Assembly (NCBI GenBank): GCA_027382625.1
Contig: JAJKFJ010022211.1
Span: 108,124-172,123 of the forward strand
Length of the DNA stretch: 64,000 nt
Direction of reading: 5' to 3'
DNA from: Tetmemena sp. SeJ-2015
Taxonomy: Eukaryota > Ciliophora > Spirotrichea > Sporadotrichida > Oxytrichidae
Shown here piece by piece: positions 10,930-21,309 of this stretch. Numbering within the stretch: position 1 is the stretch's first letter; the number at the start of each line of letters is the position of its first letter. A program made the translations under genes and the position numbers. The notes under the pieces are model-generated. The model searched no databases. It had not been told where the DNA came from and was given only the letters and a program-made list of their open reading frames with translations.

Positions 10930-13900
10930 TTCCAATAGATTCTTACATGAAATGCGGAGGAATCTTGCTAAGTTATAACAAATTCAACAAAAACTTTGGG
11001 TGAGCTCAGTTCAGCAAAGAATTTATAAGTGTCATATGTTTACCAAATGATGTAGGTTGAAACTTACGGATTCTTACCGAATGATTTAACTCAAAGCTTC
11101 ATACCCATCTCTCCGTTTTTAGTATTAGACGTTACTTCTAGAAAATTTCACATCTATTACTACTTTTGGAGTTTCTTTAACCATAGAAGTGAACATAATT
11201 GAGCAGAGAAATAATGTATTCCTTTAAAATTTTGCATGAGGAAGTTGGGGAAGGATTAAAATCATAGGATGTCAAAGAGTTTATCTCAACAATGAAAAGT
11301 ATTAAACCAATAGTGAAAACACAATTGAGGTAGTAAAATATTATAGGAGCTAAAGTACACCCAATTATATCTATAGCAAGCTTTCTCTATCGTATGATGT
11401 TCCTTTAGATACTAGTAAAATCTTTTATCTACAATATTCTTTGATAAGCTTAACCCACAAGCAACTTCTCCTTCCACTCTTTCAATTGGTAATCTAAGCA
11501 GCTCCATTCTATAAATAACTCATTCAGCTTTTATTTCTCTCAGAGACATCGTCAGCTATTAGAAATATCTTCTTGAAACTATGAGTGATAGCATGAATAG
11601 AACTTTCATTCCAAATCGTAGGATTATATTCCTGCAATGGAAGTTTGAATGCCTTCACAAAAGATAATAACTTGATTTTTGCAGTATCAACATCTCTCAA
11701 CTCTGTTATTGATTTTATGTCAGCTTGGACTTATGTACTACTCTTCTTATGACTGTAAAATACTTTTAATCATATTATTAATTTCACTAAGGCTAAATCT
11801 CTGCATTTTTAGCGAATGTTTTTCAAATGATCAGCATAGTCTTGATGGAGTTAGCTTGCCTATCCTTCGCTTCTTGTAATATTCAGCAGAAACAAAGCCT
11901 TGCATTGAAGAAGTTCACTTAATTGGCTTTCAGATTTTGAACTCGAAACATATCTCTTGCAAAAGTACTCTCTGTGTCAAAGTAACCATTTTTTCTTCTT
12001 TATCATTATTATAAATTAGTTAGCCTTGAACTTCAAAGATTTTGATTTCTCTGCATAGAACAAGATTTATTTGGCCAAGTTTATCTCATATAATGGGTAA
12101 AGCTACGACATGTTTGGCTACTCAGGAATTTTAGAGACTGAACTTTATTCCTTAAGTGTTTACCCCTAAAGCCCATCAACCTCCTCTAACTTTCCTATTG
12201 CCTAGAAAGGAGTCTTACTCCAAATTTAATACCCTTCTTGCTAAGATCCAATTAGTATGCTTTGAGCACACGCAACTCTTGGTTCTCAAGTAGTCATAGT
12301 ATCATCTACAGCCATGCAGTTTAATTCTACTATAAGTGGCAGCTTTATTCAATGCACCTCCTCACCAACCTCAACCACATCTTAAAATTTGGGAAGTGTC
12401 TTGCTAACTCTACTACATCAGTTTCTTGGGCATATTAGCTATAAATAAATTTCCTTTCGCATTCATAGTCTAAAACATCTTCATTATGGATATCGGAGCT
12501 TGTAGACTATTGCAGATATCCCTGAAACAAAGTGCAAATTATACCGCTAGTAAATTCAACACCATTAATATTCTCGGCTCAAATGTCAAGTTTTTATTCA
12601 ATGGATCATCTTACATAGAAGACAGAGGCCTAACAGGTCTTAGCTATTAGAAGACAATTAACTTTGTTCCTCAATTCTACCTAATAAGGGCTACAGTAGT
12701 AATACAGAACTCAGAATTGAATAAAGTTGAGGCCATCTTAATTCCTAATTTCAGTGCGACTTATTCAAGCAAAAGCTGAACTTTATTATTGATAATGGAG
12801 ATATACTCGAGTCAGATGACTACTATGATTATCTAGGTTTGATGTATATTGAGCTTGTATCAAAAGTATCAATTAAGAATAGCAATTTTGATACTTTTTC
12901 TTTCTACAGCAGAGACACTATCTACCTTAATCCAATTAGTCTGAAGACTCTGCAAAAATGGCAATCACCTCAGTCTAAAATTTATTCAGAAGAACTCTTT
13001 GCCTCTAAGGAGCGGCCTTCACTATACAAGTAACAAAATCGTTAATTACATGAGATACCATCTAGATGGTAAAGCAATTGGGTTTTTATTTCCTCTCAAG
13101 GAGTAAATCTACTGTCAGTGTATCTCCTAGCATAACTATTGATGAAGTTAATTCATAAACTGCTCTTATTATAAACAAGGAGGAGTAATTTACTTAACTA
13201 ACTACTAACTCACTCTCTCTATCACTAGAGCTAAAATTAACTAACATTCAAACTTATCTAGGAAGAGGAGGTTTCTTATACTCAGGATCTGCTATCCATA
13301 TTCCACTGATTCTAATTTGATCGGCTCTAACATTTCTTATTAACGTTAAGCAGTCTCTATTTCCTAAACCAAATTTTTGCCATGATGATATACCTGTAAA
13401 AATATGAAAGTGTAATATAGCTAAGTGGATTTGGCTTGATGTTGATAAATGATAGATGGATTTAAAGATGTGTTTTAGCTAAATATGGTGACGATCTTGA
13501 AATAGAAACAATCACTGAAGCAATTTTCAATAGCTCAAGGTTGAGCTTAAAAGAGGATCCATAAAGTTATCCAAATGCAGAGCTACTTGGAGAGTAGTAC
13601 TTTCCAAAGCAACTATGCAAGTTAGGCAGAGCTATCTTTTAAGAGATTCACTTTTAGTTTCAACCAGGAAAAAACGATGGTGGAGTTATTGTGCTAATAA
13701 CATAATCAGTCAAAACTTGAACGAATCAACCTTCTCCTATAATGAAACCAATAGAGCTGAGTCAGGTTAAATAACTCATAATTTAGACTAGCAAATTCTA
13801 GAACAATAAGGCCTCCTCAGACGCAATCAAAGATATGAATACGAATTGTATTCAGATAAAAAACTGTAATTCTTTTCAAAACTAAACCTCCTCTCAATTG

Positions 13901-14515
13901 AAAACCTTTTGTCTTGGTTATTCAAATGCATCAATAGAGGGCACTACATACCGAAACACAAAGTAAGATCTTCTCTACTAGCTTAATTAGTATCAAAGAA
14001 TTTCATAGTTATGAAAGTTCAGTTAAGTATTCAAGGGTCCTTTTAACTAATGGAAAATCAGCCTAAGGAACACCAATCCACATTCAAGGAGGTAGATTCA
14101 AATTTGAGCATCATATCTACAAATTTTACTAATAACTATACAAATGACAGGGAAAAGCATTCTACTCCTTTAATTTTTGCGGTGCCCTCAATTTAGAGTT
14201 TCTATTTCTTAAATAACTACGCTACTTATAGTGGAGGAGTTATTTACTATGAAGTTTTTGAATCTGGAGTCACCATTAAAAACTCCTCAGTGTTCAATTC
14301 TGTTTCCGTAAGACATTCATTATTTTTTTATTAAACTATCATTTTAGCCAAGCCCTTTCAACTTTAACATAACTAATTTAACTGCAGATTACTTAGTTGC
14401 CTAGAGTAAGAACACGAGGAATTATCTACTGCTTAATTTGCTAGAGATTATCAAACTCCCAACTTTCGTAAGGAAGAGTGGATAGTGGAGGCTCCAAATA
14501 CTTAATGGAGACTGA
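10930..14515 (+). CDS. Large beta-helix-like surface protein, IES/intron-interrupted
   Basis: A chain of plus-strand frames (TAA/TAG=Gln) covers 3.6 kb and ends at TGA 14,513-14,515. The protein is Ser/Thr/Asn/Tyr-rich, with repeated turns such as VSKVSIKNSNFDTFSFYS, GGVIYLTNYQLTLS, GGFLYSGSAIHI and SGGVIYYEVFESGVTIKNSS. This 'GG(V/F)IY ... V.IKNS.F' rhythm is characteristic of right-handed parallel beta-helix (pectin-lyase-fold) proteins and of large ciliate cell-surface proteins. A 40-base GT...AG segment (14,308-14,347) interrupts the frame and fits an intron; a 28-base one (11,992-12,019) could be an intron or an IES. Frame breaks at 11,240, 12,440, 13,370 and 13,720 suggest further IESs. 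No membrane anchor was identified. The start is uncertain, since upstream sequence is the inverted copy of its own 3' end. Confidence 0.6.
14308..14347 (+). other. Probable 40-nt intron in surface-protein gene
   Basis: It begins GTAAG and ends TTTTAG. Removal joins SVFNSVS to PSPFNFNITNL in frame. Confidence 0.65.
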
Positions 14516-14524
14516 AAAAAGGAA
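14445..14524 (+). repeat. Right arm of the 80-bp perfect inverted repeat
   Basis: Exact reverse complement of 10,831-10,910. It includes the last 23 codons and TGA of the surface-protein gene. Immediately beyond it the sequence becomes extremely AT-rich. Confidence 0.85.
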
Positions 14525-15188
14525 AATTATTCTAAGCCAAAGTTTTCTTAATAATTTTAATAATAATATAAGTAAATTTACCAGTTAAAAAGTTCCAAAA
14601 ATTTAAAATTTTTTATTTAATTTAAATTTTAAACCCCTTAATTTAAAGTTTTTAAATTAATTTTTAAAAAACTTTTTTTAAAAAATTTTGTTTTTAATTT
14701 TTTAAAATTATTTAAATTATAGACTATTAACTTTTTCTCGATATGATAAATAATTTTTGAATATATATTTTAAGAGAAATCCATTTTAAAAAAATAAAAT
14801 ATTTTAATAAGGTATATTACTTAATTTTACAAAATAAATCTAAGATTTATTTAGTAAAGTTAAGACTGCATCTTCTTTTTAAAAACATTAAAAAGTTCAA
14901 AAAGAAATATCTAGCTTAAAAAGATTATTATAGTTGAATGTAAGATGATAGATTGTTTTTAGGGTAGGTTTAATAAAGGGACAAGTATACTTAAAGGAAC
15001 TCTTAATATAACTTTAGATGATAAAAAAACTTAAATCCCTCTACTTATTCAATCTGCACTTCTATAGGTCCAAAGTAATAGAAAACTTGAAATGTAAATT
15101 AAAGTACAATAAATAATGCTACAGTATATAATAGAAAACTTTTAATATTTTGGCTGCTATAATAATATTTTCACATTCTAGAATCCTC
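14525..15188. other. AT-rich spacer with repeat-family 3' flank
   Basis: No gene seen. From about 14,940 to 15,180 it resembles 50,200-50,400 and 53,450-53,700, that is, the DNA downstream of PARP copies F and G. The tandem duplication unit therefore includes 3' flanking DNA. Confidence 0.6.
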
Positions 15189-18100
15189 TCACACTTCATA
15201 AGTGATAAGATAGCCTGGATAGGCTCTAAAGTGTTCATAAATCACAAAGAAATTTGGATCTTTACACTCCACAGAATCATACCTCTCAGTCTGACCTTTT
15301 AAATATAATCTCTAATTATAATAAACCATGCTTTAAAGGAGGAAGCTTCAAGTCTGGATTCCTATTCATAATTATTTTTCCATAAAAAGAGAATTTATTT
15401 TATAATAAAGATTGAGCTGTATCGATTCTCCAGTTACAACAAGAGCCAAAAACATTTGAAGTTTACCATCGCTAGTTTAGGATGCATAGTCATGAGAATA
15501 TTTTGAAGTTTTAGCAAAGTAGGACCCAGTCCCATAATGGCAAGTATCTTTAGAAAATCTAAAGTCAAATCCATTAAAATAATGATCCATGTATATTTTG
15601 ATATTCCATGCTGAGATTAGAAGATCTGCTCTGGCTAGACTTAGCTAGTACCATGGAATAGAAAGTTGAGGATAAAATTAAAAAAAGAGATTTATAATTT
15701 TAAGCATAATAATTTGATTTATCTCTGTAGTTCTTCTGTGGGTTTTTGTTTAAACTTTCGTGGAGAATTTGGTCGAACTTATTATAATAGAAATAATAAG
15801 CATAACTTGTTGAAGAGGGTTGAGTTCAAGATCTGCTCAATCTTTATGATCTTGAAAGTAGGTTTATTCTGATTTGATCTTGTAGAATAAATAAAAAGAA
15901 GCTTTCATAAATCTGCGTTTAATTAATTTCAATAACTTTAATTCACTCTTGCATCAAATTAAAAATAATTTCAAGGATTAAGTCTTTAAAAGTTAGTTTG
16001 TAATAAAATCTTGATTTTATAATTAATTTTAAAATAGATAATTAGCTCCCATTACTTGATTGCTGTTATGATAAAAAGTTTGTGTAAATCTATTTTTGAC
16101 AAAGATGTAATCTGGCTCAGATGCACTAGAGTCTTTATCTTAATCTAGGCAGATTTCTCAGGCATCTTCTTTATTTCATCACTGAAATAATTACATTTAA
16201 ATATATTCTACGGAGAATGGCTATAAAAAACCTTTATTCGAAGTTATTTCATAATAATTGTTTTATAGCATAGTCTCCCTTTCGCATTTAAGCACAAACA
16301 AATTATAGTTCAATAGTCTATCTAATTAAGAGACAAATAATCAAAAACATATTTAACAATAAACTCTAAATGCAATTAACATAAGTGTCTTTCTTCTAAT
16401 GAAAAATAAATTAGCTTATCTAAAAGTGCGATTAAACAATAATTATATTAAATCAATTTTAATGAAAGTTGAGAGAAAGCTGTAGAATAGAACTTTTGGT
16501 TGTAGTTAAGTTTGTGCTACTTTGCATCTCTGAATAGTGAAGTAGAGTCCATTCTCAGATTTTTTGTCCACTACAAAAGCCTCGTTAAGATTTTTTTAGT
16601 TGAATGCAATATGAAAGCGCCCTCGGTTCATTGAAAACTATTCTATTGAAGTATTTGATTAAATCAATCTATCATTTATTTTTACTTATATAAAATGATG
16701 GATTCAAGTTCTTGAGCAGTTTCCAATAGTCATCTACTCCTGTTTGATCAAAGTCTTCATCAAACCTCAGAAGAAAAAGCCATAAATTAAACTTTAATCC
16801 TATTATGAAGTTCTTTCTACTTCAGAACTTGGGGTCCTTGATCTCCCAAAACTTCACTTATGCTTCAGACTCGATCATGATCGCAGATATAGTTGGTAAG
16901 CGAAGCCGACACACTTGCCTCCTTAACCCTGTGGCATCTTTCGTGATGAAGTAAAGCTATATATAGAAAAAATCGATCAAAATTAGAAGTATCTGCCTTT
17001 TAGTTAGTCATCAAATACGATAGAGTACTTATCATCTCCAAAAGATAAATAAAGTCACTTTCACACTCTACGACACCTTAGGATTTTTCTCAAACTTTTC
17101 GAACTCTCTCTAAATTAGAATCTGTAGATCAACTTTATACAACACACATTAATTTTATTAACTGGGAAAGCTCTATATGTATAAATCAAATAGAAGGTTA
17201 TGATAAAAATTATATGGCACCTCCATGATTTTGACAAATAGATTCTCTAGAACCTAGACTTCAAACTCTCCAAACTTCTCACATATTCCATCTTAAAAGA
17301 CCACTCTTTTGACCAAGTCTGAATCTCTCTTATCTGGAAAATCTAAGTAGGTTTTGATGTTCGTCTGTTGCTCTCCATTTCTTTCTTCTTTACTCTTTTA
17401 GTCTTTGAAGGCATAGAAAGCTTGACTGTTTTCAAAAACCCAAATTGGGATCAAGTTTTGATGCTGTTGATCAATGATTTTTTTGATATCTAGTCTAGAT
17501 TGAACTGGTACAGAAAGAAGTAGAGTGTCAATATCATTATTTGCCCTTCCCAAAATGGATTAATGTTTTAACCTTTTCTACTTTTTTAGATTTTACTTAG
17601 TTGGATTAAGATGCTAAAGGAGTATGAGTATCTGAAATCTTGATAGTGTTAATTTTTCCAACTAACTCTTAGAGATTGCTTTCCCCATCTTATTACTAAA
17701 TTATATAATTACTCTAATTTATAATCACTAATTTAATTAGAAAAATTATTAGAAATTTTTAAAATAATTCGTGTTGTAACATTATTTTATTAGTTGTGAT
17801 ATTTTTTTAAAAAAATATTCTATTTTGTCTTAAAATTTATGAATAATTTATGGATAAATTAGTTATTTCATTTATATTAATTTATTTTTAATTATGGTTA
17901 TAATATAAGTGAAATATGAGGATATATAAATAGTTATCTTGATGGTTTAGCGAACCCTCGTACTCTTTTATAAATTATAATTTGTAAGGATTTAATGCAT
18001 TTTTTTGGACTAATATGTAAAATATGCTTTTATTAAATTATAATAAGAATATATATTGCTATAATAATTATAAAGCAATCATTTATTTACTCTAGACAAA

Positions 18101-19470
18101 GCAGTGTAGCTCCCTCAACAGCTCTAGATATTCAGCCTTGCTTTAGAGTTCATACCTTCTCTAGAAAAACTTCTTAAGATCTGGTTCCTTAGATTAAACT
18201 AATATTAATTAAAAGATTGTTTTAAAAAATTTAATATTTATTAAAAGATTGCACAAATTGGGAAAGTGTCTGATGAAGATTTTTGAGTTGAAATGATTAG
18301 AAATTTTGAGCTAATTGAGGTTGGAGGCCTGTTTGGGCACAGTAAATTTGAACCTGAGTGTGCTCAACTCTCTCATTCTATCGGCAGAGAGATAGTAGTC
18401 TCTCTCGAAATGACTGTCTGCGATGAGCTTAACTATCCCCTCATATCATCGATGAACTGATCGACAAAAGTAGTACCTTGATCAGTCAACATCCTTTGAA
18501 AAGTTTACAGTATTTCAATTTAAGTTTTTGTCTGAATAAATAATTAAAATATACCTCAGAATTTAATGTTTAATAGAAGGTTGCCATAACTAAGATAAAG
18601 CAAGATGAACACTGAAAGAGAGAGATATATATTAATAATTCGGTATATAAATTAAGCTATTTAAATTTAATGGAACGTGTAGGCGGGAGGAATGTAGTAG
18701 TTTTTAAAATTCTTTTTGTCAACTTTTAGATGAAGATCTCGTACATTTGCATATTTTGAATTTGTTTTAAGTAGTAGAGTTGCTCCTTCAAGTTGAAGTA
18801 ATCGTAGGTTGAGTAAATGCACCACTTGTTTTAAGAGTGAGAATTATCTTGCCAAAAGTGTTCAGTACTCAAATTGTTCCATTTTAAGTCAAACTTTCCA
18901 GCGCAGATGAGTCATTGTTGAGCAAGTGTTATAACTTCTTTGTCCTGAATCTTGACTTTCACGTTCTCAATTGGTGTCTGAGTGCTACTTAAGTTCAATA
19001 TAGTCTTTACTAATGTTGTTGAACTTGGCAATAGAGCTGTTAAGTGCCACATTTAAAATAAATAATGTCTTAAATTTAAAACGTAATATAATGTGATACT
19101 CAAGAGAAGAGCCTTCAGAGCATGTATTTTAAGGAAAAACAATTCTCAATTTTCTTTTAAATTCTTCAGAATAATAAACATTTCAATTTAATTTTAATAA
19201 TTATTCTCAACACGGAATTTAAATATTAAAAGTATTTTCCTTTTTATATTTTAGAAATGGCTTTTAAAATAAGAGCATGCTTCATTCTCAGTTCCCCTTG
19301 TAAATTAGATTTCAAGGATTTAACTTTTTTGTTTATTGAGTTATGTTTTCTTATACTATCTCTTTTTCCAAAGCGAGCATTCTTTTAAAACTGCAAACTG
19401 AGGCCTCCACCACCAACTTCCAATCTACATTTGCGAAGACAGTTTGCTTTTTTAATGCCGGTTACAATAT
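15189..19470 (-). CDS. PARP-domain gene, copy A, with N-terminal ubiquitin-like segment
   Basis: Read from right to left on the minus strand. An island at about 19,470-19,260 (CRLEVGGGGLSLQFQKN) is of unclear membership. Next is a ubiquitin-like segment (19,052-18,840), then the island FVDQFIDDMRG and HFERDYYLSADRMRELSTLR (about 18,500-18,240), KEPDLKKFFQRRYELQSKAE (about 18,200-18,090) and DIDTLLLSVPVQSRLDIKK followed by PIWVFENSQAFYAF (about 17,690-17,180). Middle islands run to about 16,100. The PARP fold follows: IIKIEQILNSTLFNK, FLFHGT (His of the triad, near 15,650), HYGTGSYFAKTSKYSHDYA (triad Tyr), MFLALVVTGE and DPNFFVIYEHFRAYPGY, ending at TGA 15,191-15,189. Phe sits where poly-ADP-ribosylating enzymes have the catalytic Glu, suggesting a mono-ADP-ribosyltransferase or inactive enzyme. 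TGA 18,914-18,912 interrupts the ubiquitin-like part. Copy G is its closest relative. True start and IES borders are uncertain. Confidence 0.7.
18840..19052 (-). pseudogene. Ubiquitin-like domain with in-frame TGA
   Basis: From ATG 19,052-19,050 the frame contains TPIENVKVKIQDKEVITLAQ, then Q, TGA, and LICAGKFDLKW. This aligns with the ubiquitin core '[27 protein letters not shown]'. The TGA is codon 47 (18,914-18,912) and occupies the Arg42 position of ubiquitin; CGA to TGA is one transition. Downstream the frame stays open through TAA/TAG=Gln to about 18,670. It lies upstream of the PARP A islands on the same strand, so it could be the N-terminal domain of that protein or a separate broken gene. 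No C-terminal GG is visible. Confidence 0.7.
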
Positions 19471-19929
19471 TTAATGAAAAATATATAAATAAAACAATAT
19501 CATTATCTACAATAAACTAAATTATAAAAAAATGCTATGATCAATTCATTTAAATAAATTATAAAAAACTTAAATACTCAAGTGCTAGTTGATTTATTTT
19601 TAAATATAGAGTTCTTTGTAAAATAAAAAGCTTTTAATAAAATATTTTGTCAGTTCAGGAGAGAAAATATCCATTTTAGAGAATGACAACAAATAAAAGT
19701 AACAAAAATTAATTTATTAAATTTTCCTCCTTTTAGAATTAATTTCTTACTGATGATTTTTAATTGGCAATTGTAAACTATAAAATCTATTTATAATTTG
19801 TTGTTTCTTTCACAATAGAAATAAAGGAGAAACCATTATGAAATTGGATCTTAACTAGTGATTTTATAGATTATTTTTGTTAACACACACTTTTACTGTG
19901 ACTTAAGTTTGGATAAATTTCATGAATAA

Positions 19930-20260
19930 AGTTGAATGTGAGAAGGAAGGCAGGATAAGCTTTGTGATGCTCAAATATTCTATATAAGTCCCTTTCACAA
20001 TAAAATATTGAATCGTATACTTTTTTTCATCATAAAAAGGAGGCAGTTTCAAGTCTACTATTCTTTTCATAACTATCTTAAAATTTATAAGAATAATTAA
20101 AATTCAAAAGCTTTTATCGTCGAAATTACCTACATTAACAAAGGCAAAAATTAGCTGATAATCGTCTGTTTTGGTCTAGTGAGCGTAAAATAAGGAATTA
20201 TTTGGGCAGGCACTGAAAAAGATCCATACGCTTTTTTCTTCTGAATATCAGGTCTAATCA
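19930..20260 (-). pseudogene. PARP-domain fragment, copy B
   Basis: On the minus strand, PDIQKKKAYGS, CPNNSLFYAHQTKTDDYQ and FAFVNVGNFDDK are followed by VYDSIFYCERDLYRIFEHH and KAYPAFLLTFN. These are the second half of a PARP catalytic domain and are closest to copy D. The family's active-site Tyr position is lost from the GSF motif, and a base difference breaks the frame near it. The upstream part (20,270-20,450) is replaced by A/T homopolymer tracts, and only a short further piece (about 20,500-20,700) resembles D at 36,700-36,890. Probably a truncated pseudogene. Confidence 0.6.
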
Positions 20261-20269
20261 AATAAAAAA

Positions 20270-21300
20270 AAAATTTAAAATTAAATTTTTTTTAAAAAGG
20301 TTTTTTTGTTTTTTTTAAATTGGATTTTTTAAATTTTAAAAATAATTAAAATTGAATTTAATAATTTTTTAGTTTACAAAAAAAAATCATTATTAATTAA
20401 ATAAATTGAATTTTTATTTAAAGTTCAAAACCACCCGATCTCAGTTTTTTGGGATACTTATAAAAACAATATGAGTTTCTTCTTTAATTACCCCCCAGTA
20501 CCTCTTAGCACCAAGATATGATGCGCGCATGATTTTTAAATTCAGACATCAGTTTCTGCTTAAATTGTGTATAACTCTGAATTAAGCGCTCCACACAAAA
20601 GCTGCAAGAATAGAAAATTCTTAAAATGCTATGCTCTATCGAATTTTGTAATTATTATAAATCAAATTACAGATAGTTGAACTGCCACTAATTTATATCA
20701 TTTTATTATTTACTAATTTAATTCTCTTTTTTAATAAATTTTTAGCTATAATTAAATTTTTAATATGTTCAAGACAAAATTAAAACTGTGGAAATCTAAT
20801 CTAAAAAATTATAATTTAAGCTGTTTATAATTAAATTTAGGAGTGTAAATATAAAATGCACAGCCAATAAAATTATACAATCATTAAACAAAGATACCAT
20901 GCCAATGATTTTAGTTAAAAATCTAATTAAATAAACTACATACTCTAGATATTATAAATACCTGCTAAAAATAATGATAAATACTATTTTTAGCATTGGA
21001 ATTTTATAGGATATTTAAAATAAAATATTAGTAAGTTAAATAAAATGAATTTTCATGTTAAAATGTTACTTGCTTGTTATTTGAAATTATTATCTAAATT
21101 ATTCTATGATCACAACTTTTTAGCGTGAATTCACTAAAATTTCCGAATAGTTTTTATTTTAATAATTTATTATTCTATGCTTGAACTAAAATTAATCTAT
21201 TAAAATTCTATCTTCCTTGCCCCTTTAAATTTTTTGAAAACCCAAAATAAATAAAATTTTTTTTGATTTTTTTAAAAAGGGGTTTAATTAAATTTTTTTT
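20270..21300. other. AT-rich spacer resembling D/E spacer
   Basis: No gene seen apart from the 20,500-20,700 piece. From about 20,830 it matches 40,480-40,700, showing that B+C and D+E derive from one duplicated block. Tracts at 20,270-20,350 and 21,230-21,310 are nearly pure A/T homopolymers. Confidence 0.55.
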
Positions 21301-21309
21301 TAAAAAAAT

